Of a DNA stretch of 64,000 bases, positions 1 through 9,243 are shown piece by piece. The notes beneath the pieces were generated by a model that was not told where the DNA came from, did not search any database, and saw only the letters and a list, made by a program, of their open reading frames with translations. Position 1 is the first letter of the stretch. The number at the start of each line of letters is the position of its first letter. Location of the stretch: contig QXWR01000016.1 in assembly GCA_009911065.1 (NCBI GenBank), forward strand, positions 34,860 to 98,859, given 5' to 3'. Source of the DNA: Clostridiaceae bacterium. Lineage in GTDB: Bacteria > Bacillota > Clostridia > Lachnospirales > Lachnospiraceae. The position numbers and the translations under genes were made by a program.

Positions 1-84
1 GAGGACATCCATATGATATTCGATCACCTGATTATGAGTATTTTTTATAAAACATTGTGCGACAAAGAGCATTTGAAAAGGTAA
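1..84 (+). CDS. C-terminal end of an unidentified protein (5' truncated by window edge)
   Basis: The first 27 codons are open in frame 1 and end at TAA 82-84, with the last residues reading DKEHLKR. Only the tail is visible, so no family can be assigned. The next gene starts six bases after the stop, which makes this the preceding member of the same + strand operon. The call rests only on the open frame, the tight spacing and the shared strand. Confidence 0.4.
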   Translation, partial: EDIHMIFDHLIMSIFYKTLCDKEHLKR

Positions 85-90
85 AAAAAT

Positions 91-627
91 ATGCTGAATC
101 TGTTTTTGATCCTGTTGATACTTATATTAATCATTCCACGTCCACTGTCTGAAACAATGAAAAAGCTGCTGCCGTTATGGGGAAGTATTGTGGTGGTTGC
201 ATTGATTGTTTTTGTGGTGCAGAGGATTGAGGAACGAAAAAATTCCCCCAATGTAGTAATTACTGCTCTTAATGAAAAAAATGAAGCAGCTGATGGCAGT
301 GAAATATGGCTTATGAGGGTGACGGTCAACGGTGTTGATCATCGCCCTTCTGACTATTTTGGAAATTCATGGATTGAAAAAGAGGATGCTTTGGTTTGGA
401 GAGCCTATGAACAAAAAGAAGAAATGCCAGATACCATATCTGCCAGATTTGAACCAGGTACTAATGTTGAGTTGACTTTCCAAGCAAACAAATGGAGAGG
501 AAAAGCACAGATAATATATGAAAACCAAAATGAACTGTTAGACTTCTATTTGGATACAGATAATGGGAAAGAGATAAAAGCAGTAAAAATCAACATATCC
601 CCGACCGCTACGGGGGGGGTAAATTAG
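91..627 (+). CDS. 5' half of a phase-variable membrane acyltransferase gene (out of phase)
   Basis: This 178-residue frame encodes two hydrophobic segments (about residues 1-16 and 28-44), then a soluble region of about 120 residues without a recognised domain. Translation ends at TAG 625-627, just after a G8 tract (612-619). The adjacent frame is free of stops across the tract and runs straight into the acyltransferase-3 frame downstream. One extra G (G9) or two fewer (G6) would join both halves into one 567-residue protein. As written, only the short membrane-anchored N-terminal piece would be made. The start at ATG 91 directly follows the preceding gene; no strong ribosome binding site is visible. 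Confidence 0.75.
   Translation: MLNLFLILLILILIIPRPLSETMKKLLPLWGSIVVVALIVFVVQRIEERKNSPNVVITALNEKNEAADGSEIWLMRVTVNGVDHRPSDYFGNSWIEKEDALVWRAYEQKEEMPDTISARFEPGTNVELTFQANKWRGKAQIIYENQNELLDFYLDTDNGKEIKAVKINISPTATGGVN
612..619 (+). repeat. Poly-G tract (G8), predicted phase-variation switch
   Basis: Eight G residues lie exactly where the N-terminal membrane frame and the acyltransferase-3 frame meet. The upstream frame uses one G in an ACG codon and the downstream frame needs two Gs in a GGT codon, so only tract lengths divisible by three are in phase. G8 is therefore an OFF length, while G6 or G9 would be ON. Such long G runs are unexpected in this AT-rich DNA. Confidence 0.85.
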
Positions 628-653
628 TTTTTCTAGTATCCATATTTATATTT

Positions 654-1793
654 TTGATATTGTTAAATTTTATTTATTATATTGGATACTATTTGGTCAA
701 GGGTCATTGGCCACAAAAGTTAATTGTTCTTAGGGAACGAGAGCTATGGCTGGATGGATTAAAAATCATTTCATCCATTATGGTTATTTTAATCCATAGT
801 TCCGGGAATCTATACAAGGTATCTTTTATAAATAATTCCCGACTATGGATAAAAGTACTTTTTCTCAATGGGGTATCAAGATTTGCTGTTCCTTGCTTTT
901 TAATGATAACAGGAGCTTTATTATTAGGTAAAAGCTACGATTTTGGAAAAAAACTTATTCCAAAGATAATTCATATTTTAATACCATTGTGTATATGGAG
1001 TTTTGTATATATTGTGGCAAGAAAATTACTTTGGAATGGCAGCGAAAATCTTCTGTATGAGATTTTAAAAATACCATTTAAAAATCAAGATGGAGCCTTG
1101 TGGTATGGATACCAATTAATTTGGATTTATTTGGGAATGCCATTTTGGCAAATTCTATATCAACAATTAAATGAACGAATGAGATGGTACTTTGTACTAT
1201 TTTCTTTAGGGATTCCTGGAATTTTGACAATGTTAGGAGAATTATCATTTCTTAATGTACCAGAATATATTCCTTTCACATCAATCAATCCCGTAATTTG
1301 TTATGTTGGTATGATCTTCTTAGGAAGGCTGTGGTATGAAAAAATCATGGTTAGTAAAGAACAAAAAATCTTTTTATTAGGAATAATACTAACCTGTATC
1401 GGTCTGAGTATAATGTTATTATCCAGTTTTTATGTAAGTACTCAAACGAAACAGGCAGTTCATACATTTTTTTCGGAAGTACGCATCCCAGCAGTTTTAT
1501 ATTCCAGTGGAATATTTTTGATCTGTGGAAGCGTAAGAAATATTGTTCAACAGGTACCACAGATAATAAAAAATATAATTATTTCTCTTTCGTCAGTTTC
1601 ACTAGGAGTATATTTTTCTCATTGTCTCGCTGTATGGATCTTTCCCAGTATGACAATCGGAGGAATTTGGATATGGAGAGATAGTGGAAGTATTATACAA
1701 TTATTGATTTGTGTAGGGATTTATTATGGAATGGCTGTTTTATGGTGCTTGCTGTTATCTCGTTTACCATGGTTGAAACGGCTGGTAACATAG
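654..1793 (+). CDS. Acyltransferase family 3 (AT3) membrane domain, 3' half of phase-variable gene
   Basis: This is a polytopic membrane acyltransferase of the AT3 family, which typically O-acylates surface polysaccharides. Family features seen are DGLKIISSIMVILIHSSG near the start, the RFAVPCFLMITGALL segment, and about ten hydrophobic helices over 380 residues. The nominal TTG start at 654 has no ribosome binding site, and the frame is open upstream through the G8 tract. The domain therefore belongs to the gene starting at 91 and is probably silent in this phase. In the fused form an extra N-terminal membrane and extracytoplasmic module precedes AT3. The next gene, an ABC permease, begins 17 bases downstream. 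The specific acyl group and acceptor cannot be inferred. Confidence 0.85.
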   Translation: MILLNFIYYIGYYLVKGHWPQKLIVLRERELWLDGLKIISSIMVILIHSSGNLYKVSFINNSRLWIKVLFLNGVSRFAVPCFLMITGALLLGKSYDFGKKLIPKIIHILIPLCIWSFVYIVARKLLWNGSENLLYEILKIPFKNQDGALWYGYQLIWIYLGMPFWQILYQQLNERMRWYFVLFSLGIPGILTMLGELSFLNVPEYIPFTSINPVICYVGMIFLGRLWYEKIMVSKEQKIFLLGIILTCIGLSIMLLSSFYVSTQTKQAVHTFFSEVRIPAVLYSSGIFLICGSVRNIVQQVPQIIKNIIISLSSVSLGVYFSHCLAVWIFPSMTIGGIWIWRDSGSIIQLLICVGIYYGMAVLWCLLLSRLPWLKRLVT

Positions 1794-1809
1794 TAACATA
1801 GGAGTATAC

Positions 1810-2589
1810 ATGAAATATTTCACTAAAAAATATGGACAGTATGAATTTTTATTTTCTGAATTAGTTAAACGTGATTTTAATAAACGATACAAGAGAAGTG
1901 TACTTGGTATATTATGGAGTATGCTGGCGCCTCTTTTTCAACTTCTTGTAATGAGCTTTGTTTTTAAACGAGTATTTGGACATTCTATGGCTCATTTTAC
2001 TATATATCTTTTTGCCGGACAACTTATGTTTAATTTTTTTAAAGAAGCAACGAATAATGGAATGTCTTCTATTATTTCTAATGCGGGAATTATCACAAAG
2101 GTTACAGTCCCTAAATATCTATTTTTGATTTCTAAAGTTATGGCTGCTTCGATTAATTTTGTCTTAACTTTAGGAATCTTTTTTGTTTTTGTCGCATTAG
2201 ACCGAATTTCTTTTACATGGAAATTTATTATGTTAATCTATCCCATTGGTTGCCTATTTATTTTAATTATTGGAACAGGTTTGATTTTATCTGCTATGTA
2301 TGTATTTTTTAAAGACATACAGTATTTGTATGATATTTTTACCCTAGCTCTTATGTATTTTTCAGCAATCTTCTATGATGTAAGCATCTTTTCCGGGAGC
2401 CGAATGGAGAAATTATTATATATAAATCCTATTTTTGTTTATATTAACTATGTAAGACAAATTGTACTTTTCGATCAAATTCCGTCTTTGACGTATCATT
2501 TATATTCACTTGTGTATGCATTAGTTATTCTAAGAATTGGAACCTGGATGTACAAAAAATATAATTATATGTTTTTATACTATATATAA
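1810..2589 (+). CDS. wzm: Polysaccharide ABC transporter permease (Wzm/TagG type)
   Basis: A 259-residue ABC-2 type permease that should export a lipid-linked glycan across the membrane. Six hydrophobic segments are visible. The N-terminal stretch FNKRYKRSVLGILWSMLAPL is characteristic of the polysaccharide-export subfamily (RfbA, KpsM, TagG). A short leader with GGAG precedes ATG 1810. The ATPase partner follows 21 bases after the stop. TagF-like enzymes downstream suggest a teichoic-acid-like or glycerol-phosphate-containing polymer as the cargo; that is inference. Confidence 0.92.
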   Translation: MKYFTKKYGQYEFLFSELVKRDFNKRYKRSVLGILWSMLAPLFQLLVMSFVFKRVFGHSMAHFTIYLFAGQLMFNFFKEATNNGMSSIISNAGIITKVTVPKYLFLISKVMAASINFVLTLGIFFVFVALDRISFTWKFIMLIYPIGCLFILIIGTGLILSAMYVFFKDIQYLYDIFTLALMYFSAIFYDVSIFSGSRMEKLLYINPIFVYINYVRQIVLFDQIPSLTYHLYSLVYALVILRIGTWMYKKYNYMFLYYI

Positions 2590-2610
2590 TTCTTAATATG
2601 AGGATGATTT

Positions 2611-3342
2611 ATGGTTGATGTTAAAGATGTATCGGTGAAATATATCCTGGGAGATATTAAAGAATTATCATTAAAGGAATTTTTTATACGAAAATTAAAA
2701 GGTGAAGTGATTACTCAGGAATTTTGGGCTTTACGCAATATTACCTTTCATATTAATAAAGGAGAACTATTAGGAATTATTGGTTCCAACGGTTCGGGAA
2801 AATCTACCATATTGAAAGTTCTTTCCGGAATTATGCCTCCTTCCAATGGAGCGATATCTGTAAATGGTAATATTGCACCAATTTTGGAGTTGTCTGCCGG
2901 CTTTGATGGAGAAATGACAGTAAAAGAAAATATCTTTTTAAGAGGGGCTTTACTGGGGTATACAAGGAAATTTATTACAGATAAATATAAAGAGATTATT
3001 GAATTTGCTGAATTAAAAGATTTTGAAAATGTTGCTTTTCGCAAATTATCTTCTGGTATGAAATCAAAACTGGCATTCTCTTTAGCTTCCTTTGTAACCC
3101 CTGATATTCTAATTTTAGATGAAGTTTTATCAGTCGGTGATATCGCTTTTCGAAAAAAAAGTGAAAAAAGAATGTATGAATTATTTGACAGTGGTGTAAC
3201 CACTATACTGGTATCTCATTCTATTGCTCAAATTCGGGAAATGTGTACAAAAGTGCTTTGGCTGGAACAGGGAAAAATGAATGGATTTGGAGATACAAAA
3301 GCCCTTTGTGATGATTATGAAAAATATATGATAAAAAAATGA
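2611..3342 (+). CDS. wzt: Polysaccharide ABC transporter ATP-binding protein (Wzt/TagH type)
   Basis: This 243-residue ATPase energises the permease just upstream. Walker A is GSNGSGKST (residues 58-66). The signature region reads KLSSGMKSKLAF, Walker B is ILILDEVLSVGD, and a switch histidine lies in VSHS. An N-terminal extension of about 45 residues before the core fold is typical of Wzt/KpsT/TagH proteins. There is no C-terminal carbohydrate-binding domain, so this is the short form rather than the Wzt type that reads modified chain ends. An AGGATG-type leader precedes the ATG start. Confidence 0.93.
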   Translation: MVDVKDVSVKYILGDIKELSLKEFFIRKLKGEVITQEFWALRNITFHINKGELLGIIGSNGSGKSTILKVLSGIMPPSNGAISVNGNIAPILELSAGFDGEMTVKENIFLRGALLGYTRKFITDKYKEIIEFAELKDFENVAFRKLSSGMKSKLAFSLASFVTPDILILDEVLSVGDIAFRKKSEKRMYELFDSGVTTILVSHSIAQIREMCTKVLWLEQGKMNGFGDTKALCDDYEKYMIKK

Positions 3343-3361
3343 TAAAAGAAGGATTAAAATT

Positions 3362-4432
3362 ATGCCAAGAATATCTGTAGTAATGCCAATCTATAATAGC
3401 AGAAAACATCTAAGGGCTGCTGTTGATAGTGTGCTTGCACAGACCTTCCAGGATTGGGAATTATTGGCAATTAATGAGTTTGGTTCTCTTGATGGATCAG
3501 CAGAAATTATTATGGAATATAGTCAAAAGGACCCTAGAATCCACTTCATACAAAATACAAAGTTGCTGGGCTTGGCAGAATCGCTTAATAAAGGAATCTG
3601 TTTGGCAAAAGGTGAGTTTATTGCAAGACTAGATGCCGATGATTTAGCTCATCCCAAACGTTTCCAAAAACAAGTTCAATTTATGGAACAATATCCAAAT
3701 GTAATTGTATGCGGGACATATCAGCATCATTTTGGACCAGAAACCGATTGGATTCATATGCCTTCAACAGATCCGAAACAATGTAGAGCAAATTTGTTAT
3801 TTTTTTGTGACTTGTGTCATTCGACTTTAATGTTAAGAAAACAAACTTTGTTAGATTACGATTTATTTTATGATAGTTCTTATTTAGCAGAGGATTACGA
3901 ACTTTGGACCCGTGTTATTGAGTTTGGAGATATTGCAAATATTCCGGAAGTGCTGGGAAAGTACAGATGGGGGCAGGAAAACATTACTCAAAAAAAACTG
4001 GATTCTTTGTATGAAGAAAGTGGAACAATTATTGCCAACAGTCTAAAAAGAAATTTAGGGATCGTTTTAACCGATCAGCAGAAACAAATGGTAAGAAATT
4101 GGAAAAATCCCGTTAATGAAATTGACAGAGATAGTAGAGGACAGTTTTTTTCTGACTTAGAAAAATTGCTAAGAACAATTTATGAAAAAAATAAAAATGA
4201 TTTATTTTATGATGAAAATGCTTTATTAAATAGCATTGCGAAAAAATGGATTGAAGTTCGTTACAGGCAGCCTTTTTACACAAACATACAATGTTCTACG
4301 ATTGATGATATTTTTAAAAATAGAAGTATGTACTATCTTTGGAAGCGAATCAAAATATTTTGGCAGTGTAATAAAGGAATCAATCGAAAAATTAAGAAGA
4401 TTCATAAAAAATTCAAGGAGATTATGTTATGA
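3362..4432 (+). CDS. Family 2 glycosyltransferase
   Basis: A 356-residue GT-A fold enzyme of family GT2, presumably cytoplasmic and adding a sugar to the growing glycan. The N-terminus reads ISVVMPIYNSRKHLRAAVDS, the nucleotide-metal motif is ARLDADD (around residue 94), and the acidic EDYELW motif lies near residue 179. The last 130 residues are charged and hold no recognised domain. The stop overlaps the next gene's start by four bases (ATGA), so the two are translationally coupled. The sequence closely resembles the second GT2 domain of the three-domain protein at 5796-9203. Donor and acceptor cannot be read from sequence. Confidence 0.9.
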   Translation: MPRISVVMPIYNSRKHLRAAVDSVLAQTFQDWELLAINEFGSLDGSAEIIMEYSQKDPRIHFIQNTKLLGLAESLNKGICLAKGEFIARLDADDLAHPKRFQKQVQFMEQYPNVIVCGTYQHHFGPETDWIHMPSTDPKQCRANLLFFCDLCHSTLMLRKQTLLDYDLFYDSSYLAEDYELWTRVIEFGDIANIPEVLGKYRWGQENITQKKLDSLYEESGTIIANSLKRNLGIVLTDQQKQMVRNWKNPVNEIDRDSRGQFFSDLEKLLRTIYEKNKNDLFYDENALLNSIAKKWIEVRYRQPFYTNIQCSTIDDIFKNRSMYYLWKRIKIFWQCNKGINRKIKKIHKKFKEIML

Positions 4433-5757
4433 ACAAATATATTAAATTTGTTCTTTCACCATTGATTAAACGAATACAGATAGAGGAAGAAAAAATAATC
4501 TGTGAAATTAAAAATGAAATTAGAACATCAACTGAGGCGCTCCAAAGGGAATTTCAAAATGTGCAGTATTCAATAAATCAAGTCCCTTTGTATTCCGGAG
4601 AAAAAATACGAATCCTATTCCTTTTTCAAGTTGCCTCTTTTTGGCCATCTATGGAGCCTTTATATGAAGAGCTTTCCAAAGACTGTCGGTTTCATACCAA
4701 ACTGCTTTGCTATGATGAAAATTATGATAAGACCATTAAAACTGAAACTGCCCGACAATTTCTGAAGGAAAAGAAAATTCCTTATTTCACTTATGAAGAG
4801 TTTAATATAGATTCGTTTCGGCCTCACATTGTTTTTGTTCAAACGCCATATGACTCAAATCGTACTCAAAGATTTAAAACTGGTTTCCTAAAAAGCAAAG
4901 GATATCGTATTATTTATATTCCATATGGAATCGAAATATCAGCCACAGAACATGCAAAAAGAGATCATTTTAACAGAGATGTTGTCTTAAATTGTTGGAA
5001 ACTTTATACATTATCTGATGTGATGAAAAAAGACTATTTCAAATACTGTGGAAATGCTTCTGCTGTCTGCGCTCTAGGACTCCCCAGATTTGATGCCTTA
5101 TATCATTCAGAAGAATATCCTTTGGCAAATAAGATTAAAAAGAAAGCTTCTGGACGAAAAATTGTTTTGTGGAAAGTGCATTTTCCAAAAGTAATTTCTG
5201 AAAAAGGAAAAAACAAATTAGTAACTCCGTATATAGAAGAATATATTGCTTTTGCAAAAACTCTTAAAAATTACAAAGACTTGTTCTTTATTTTTATGCC
5301 TCACCCCAGATTTTATGAATTTAATGATGATGTGAATGTAAGAAAGAATATAAAAATATTGATTCAAATTCTAAAAAAAACAGAAAATGTATATATAGAC
5401 ACAAATGATGATTACAGAAATTCATTAATTCATTCCCAAAGTGTTATTGTAGATCGCAGCGGTGTGATGGTAGAAGCAGGAAGTTTAGGAGTCCCTGTTT
5501 TGTATATGTATAATCCTGATTATAAAGAACCATTATCGGATGCGATTCAACCGTTAGTTAATACTTATTATCAAGGTAAAAATTATAAAGACATGGAATT
5601 ATTTTTGCATATGTGTCAAAAAGGAGAAGATCCATTAAAATCGAAGCGAAGCTACGCTTTTAAGCGTTGTGTGCCATATTTTGACGGAAAATGCAGCAGT
5701 AGAATAATCGAAAATATCATACAATCATTAGCTTACGAAAACAATATAAAAAAATAG
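4429..5757 (+). CDS. CDP-glycerol glycerophosphotransferase-like (TagF family) protein
   Basis: A 442-residue protein of the TagF/TagB-like family, which transfers glycerol-phosphate or related polyol-phosphate from a CDP donor to a glycan or teichoic chain. After about 60 residues that look helical come KIRILFLFQVASFWPS and the later motifs MPHPRF and VDRSGVMVEAG. These fit the family's catalytic His region and its C-terminal phosphate-binding region. It is coupled by ATGA overlap to the GT2 gene upstream. A second copy of the same domain forms the C-terminus of the fusion at 5796-9203. The exact transferred group is unknown, and the subfamily is divergent from classical TagF. Confidence 0.78.
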   Translation: MNKYIKFVLSPLIKRIQIEEEKIICEIKNEIRTSTEALQREFQNVQYSINQVPLYSGEKIRILFLFQVASFWPSMEPLYEELSKDCRFHTKLLCYDENYDKTIKTETARQFLKEKKIPYFTYEEFNIDSFRPHIVFVQTPYDSNRTQRFKTGFLKSKGYRIIYIPYGIEISATEHAKRDHFNRDVVLNCWKLYTLSDVMKKDYFKYCGNASAVCALGLPRFDALYHSEEYPLANKIKKKASGRKIVLWKVHFPKVISEKGKNKLVTPYIEEYIAFAKTLKNYKDLFFIFMPHPRFYEFNDDVNVRKNIKILIQILKKTENVYIDTNDDYRNSLIHSQSVIVDRSGVMVEAGSLGVPVLYMYNPDYKEPLSDAIQPLVNTYYQGKNYKDMELFLHMCQKGEDPLKSKRSYAFKRCVPYFDGKCSSRIIENIIQSLAYENNIKK

Positions 5758-5795
5758 GATCAAAAGAGCGGTTAGCCGTAAATAAAGGAGAAAAA

Positions 5796-8700
5796 ATGAG
5801 CAGGGTGTCCATTATCATGCCAGTATACAATGGCATACATTTCATTGAGGAATCTATTAAAAGCATAAAGAAACAAACTTTTACAGATTGGGAATTTATT
5901 ATTGTAAATGAATTTGGCAGTGATGATGGCAGCCGTGAAGTAATCCAAAAGTATGCCAAAACAGATAACCGAATAAAATTGTTACAAAACAAAGAAAGAC
6001 TGGGATTAGCAGAATCTTTGAATCAGGGAATTTTGATAGCTCAAGGAGAATATATAGCTCGTGTAGATGTTGATGATCCTTCTTATCCGAAACGGCTTCA
6101 GAAACAAGTTGAATATTTGGATACACATAAGGACATTACTTTGTGTGGAACAATTCAACGAAGTGTAACTCCAACAGCAAAAACGGTTCAAAAAGTATCA
6201 ACAGATGTAGATACTTTAAGAGCTTCTATGTTGTTTGGATGTGAAATCAGCCATTGTTCCGTAATGTTTCGGAAAGAGTATTTTTTGAAAAATAATTTAA
6301 AATACGATAAAAATGCCTTATCTGAAGATTATGATTTATGGATGAAAATCATCTTTGACACAAAAATCACCAACATAGATGAGGTTTTAGTAGATCATCG
6401 CTGGGGATTTGAAAATATCAGCATAAAAAAAGGAGAACGTTTACGGGAAGAATCACGAAAGATTAGTAAGAAGGCATTAATCAAGTATTTTAATATAGAT
6501 ATTGAAAAAGAACAAATTGACCAATATCTCTTATCAGGGTGGAACAGTAAACCAATCGAATATGCAAAAAATCATAGAGAAATATTTCTAAAAGATGGCT
6601 ATCGATTATTATCCATGATAGAAGAAAAAAATGCAGAATTGTCATTGATTCACCCAGCGGCTTTGAAAAAGGTAATGAAGCGGAAATGGGACTGGATTTG
6701 TGAATGCTGTGGCGCAGTCTATAATAAAGAATTAAACAGCCAAAAAGGGAAATCACCTATATTACAACATCAGCCGCTCATTAGTGTAATACTTCCTGTT
6801 TATAATAGTGCGGTCTATTTAAGATTAGCAGTTGACAGTGTTTTAGCACAATCTTATTCAAATTGGGAATTATTGTTAATAAATGAATATGAAAGTGATG
6901 ATGGAAGTGTAGAAATATGTAAACGATATGAGCAGGAAGATTCCCGTATTCATTTTATTCAAAATGAGCAAAAGCTAGGTCTGGGCAATTCTCTTAACAA
7001 GGGTTTTCTCCAAGCAAAAGGAAAATATATTGCCAGATTGGATGCAGATGATATTGCACATCCTGACCGTTTCCAAAAACAGATAAGAGTTTTAGAAGAA
7101 AATAAAGACATTGGAATTTGCGGTTCCTGGCAGCATCATTTCGGTAATGTTGACTGGAACCATAAACCTGCTGAGAATCCTGAACAATGTAAGGCAAATT
7201 TATTATTCTGGTGCGATTTGTGCCATTCTACATTAATGCTTCGTAAGTCTGTAGTAAAAAAATATCATTTATACTTTAACCCAGATTATCAAGCTGAAGA
7301 TTTTGAATTATGGACAAGGGCATTAAAAGTCACAAAAATAGTTAATATACCAGAAGTGCTAGGAGAATATCGATGTTCAGAAGAGAATATTACGATTTCC
7401 AAGTGGGGGGAATTAAGAGAAGAAAGCGGACATCTTGTTGCAAAACAGTTGAAAGACAATTTATCCATGGCTATTCCTAAAGAAAAGCATTATTTATTAA
7501 ATGGCTGGGGAAATATATATACAGAAGTTGAAAAAAATAAAAAAGAGGAAATGCTGGAACAATTGAAAAAGATCCTTTTGCATATATGGAGTAAAAATAA
7601 AAAAATTCAATTTTACAGTGAATCGGAATTATTAACTGCTCTTAATAGTAAATGGAGATGGGCTAAGTATAACGAAGACTGGCATAATATGCGAAATCCT
7701 TATTGCATTCAGCGGGTTTTTGATGACCATTACCCTCTTTCAACCAAAGTAAGGATAAAAAGATTTTTAAATGAAAATAAGGGAATTAATAAAAAAGTAA
7801 TAAAATGTATGGAACATATTTTTAAACCTATGACCGAATCTGTCATAAAAGAAATTTTTTCAACGGAAGACAAAATATGTAAACACATTAATAATATCAC
7901 TTGGAATCGTATTCAGTTTATACTGAGAAAACAGGATGCCCGAATTTGGAAGGCAGAACGGGAAACACGGGTAAATCAGCAATTAATAAGTGAACTTCTC
8001 TTTCAGACCAATGTCCGCCCAGTAAATAAACAAGAAAAAATAAGAATTGTTTTTCTTTTTCAGGTTGCATCTTTTTGGCCGTCTATAGAATCTTTTTATG
8101 AGTCTGTTTTAAAAGATAACCGATTTGCAGTTAAACTTTTATGCTATGATGAGGACTATGATAAAACAATCAAAACAGATACAACTCGCGAATATCTGCT
8201 GAATAAGTATTCTGATTTTGAAATATACGAAAAATTTGACATAGATGCTTTTTCTCCCCATATTGTTGTAGTGCAAACTCCATACGACACAAACCGAGCA
8301 CAAAGATACAAGACCTTTTTCTTGAGAAGTAAGGGGTATCGTATTGTATATATTCCATATGGAATTGAAATTGCAGATACAGATCATGCAAAACAGGCAC
8401 ATTTTAATGAAAGTGTAATACAGAATTGTTGGAGACTGTACACCTTATCTGAGACTATGAAAAAAGATTACTTTAAATATTGTACGAATGCAACTGCTGT
8501 TCGCGCTATCGGATTGCCTAAATTTGATGCACTTTATGAACCTGAAAAATTCCCATTACCGGACGAAATCAGACAACTATCCAATGGGCGTAAGATTATA
8601 TTATGGAAGGTCCATTTTCCTAAAGTTATATCAGAAAATGGAAAAAAGATTTTGGTAACGCCATACATAGAAGAATACGTTTCTTTTGCAAAAAAAATAC

Positions 8701-9203
8701 AGCAATATGGTAATTTGTTTTTTATTTTCATGCCGCATCCAAGATTTCAGGAATTTAATGATGATATTCAGGTCAAACGAAAACTGGAACTCTTAATCCA
8801 TATTCTTCAAAAAGCTGACAATGTTTATATTGATAATCAAGATGATTATCGGTATTCGTTATGTAATGCAGATTCTATCATTATAGATCGAAGCGCTGTA
8901 ATGGTGGAGGCGGGGAGTAGGAATGTTCCCGTTTTATATATGTACAATCCAGATTTCAATGAGCCATTGACTGAGGCAATTGCTCCTTTAATTGAAAGTT
9001 ATTATCAGGGGACTACCAGCAATGACATGGAAGAATTTTTGGATATGTGTCAAAAAAATGAAGACCCATTATGGATTAAGAGAAAGAAAGCATTTGCTCA
9101 ATGTATTCCTTATTTTGACGGGAAGTGTGGAGAAAGAATAAAGGAAGATATTATTGAGGCTTTAGAAGCAGAGAAAAACTTGATTCCTTTAGAAAAAGAT
9201 TAA
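5796..9203 (+). CDS. Three-domain glycan polymerase: GT2 - GT2 - TagF-like fusion
   Basis: A 1135-residue fusion with a clear AAAGGAG site before ATG 5796. Domain 1 (about 1-320) is a GT2 fold beginning VSIIMPVYNG with ARVDVDD. Domain 2 (about 327-640) is a second GT2 fold beginning ISVILPVYNS with ARLDADD. Domain 3 (about 748-1115) is TagF-like with IRIVFLFQVASFWPS, MPHPRF and IDRSAVMVEAG. Domains 2 and 3 match the separate genes at 3362 and 4429 closely, so this is a fused paralog of that pair with an extra GT2 added. One chain carrying two sugar transferases and one phosphoglycerol-type transferase could build a sugar-sugar-phosphate repeat; that is inference. A G6 run (7405-7410) lies in frame. 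Confidence 0.85.
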   Translation: MSRVSIIMPVYNGIHFIEESIKSIKKQTFTDWEFIIVNEFGSDDGSREVIQKYAKTDNRIKLLQNKERLGLAESLNQGILIAQGEYIARVDVDDPSYPKRLQKQVEYLDTHKDITLCGTIQRSVTPTAKTVQKVSTDVDTLRASMLFGCEISHCSVMFRKEYFLKNNLKYDKNALSEDYDLWMKIIFDTKITNIDEVLVDHRWGFENISIKKGERLREESRKISKKALIKYFNIDIEKEQIDQYLLSGWNSKPIEYAKNHREIFLKDGYRLLSMIEEKNAELSLIHPAALKKVMKRKWDWICECCGAVYNKELNSQKGKSPILQHQPLISVILPVYNSAVYLRLAVDSVLAQSYSNWELLLINEYESDDGSVEICKRYEQEDSRIHFIQNEQKLGLGNSLNKGFLQAKGKYIARLDADDIAHPDRFQKQIRVLEENKDIGICGSWQHHFGNVDWNHKPAENPEQCKANLLFWCDLCHSTLMLRKSVVKKYHLYFNPDYQAEDFELWTRALKVTKIVNIPEVLGEYRCSEENITISKWGELREESGHLVAKQLKDNLSMAIPKEKHYLLNGWGNIYTEVEKNKKEEMLEQLKKILLHIWSKNKKIQFYSESELLTALNSKWRWAKYNEDWHNMRNPYCIQRVFDDHYPLSTKVRIKRFLNENKGINKKVIKCMEHIFKPMTESVIKEIFSTEDKICKHINNITWNRIQFILRKQDARIWKAERETRVNQQLISELLFQTNVRPVNKQEKIRIVFLFQVASFWPSIESFYESVLKDNRFAVKLLCYDEDYDKTIKTDTTREYLLNKYSDFEIYEKFDIDAFSPHIVVVQTPYDTNRAQRYKTFFLRSKGYRIVYIPYGIEIADTDHAKQAHFNESVIQNCWRLYTLSETMKKDYFKYCTNATAVRAIGLPKFDALYEPEKFPLPDEIRQLSNGRKIILWKVHFPKVISENGKKILVTPYIEEYVSFAKKIQQYGNLFFIFMPHPRFQEFNDDIQVKRKLELLIHILQKADNVYIDNQDDYRYSLCNADSIIIDRSAVMVEAGSRNVPVLYMYNPDFNEPLTEAIAPLIESYYQGTTSNDMEEFLDMCQKNEDPLWIKRKKAFAQCIPYFDGKCGERIKEDIIEALEAEKNLIPLEKD

Positions 9204-9243
9204 TATAGTTACAGAAATTATAGGTATAATAGGAGAAAATGAA

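Noticed and set aside
7405..7410. G6 run in the GT2-GT2-TagF fusion as another phase switch
   Set aside because: The reading frame is continuous with conserved sequence on both sides and the tract is short. It encodes Trp-Gly in frame. It may slip rarely, but nothing indicates a switch.
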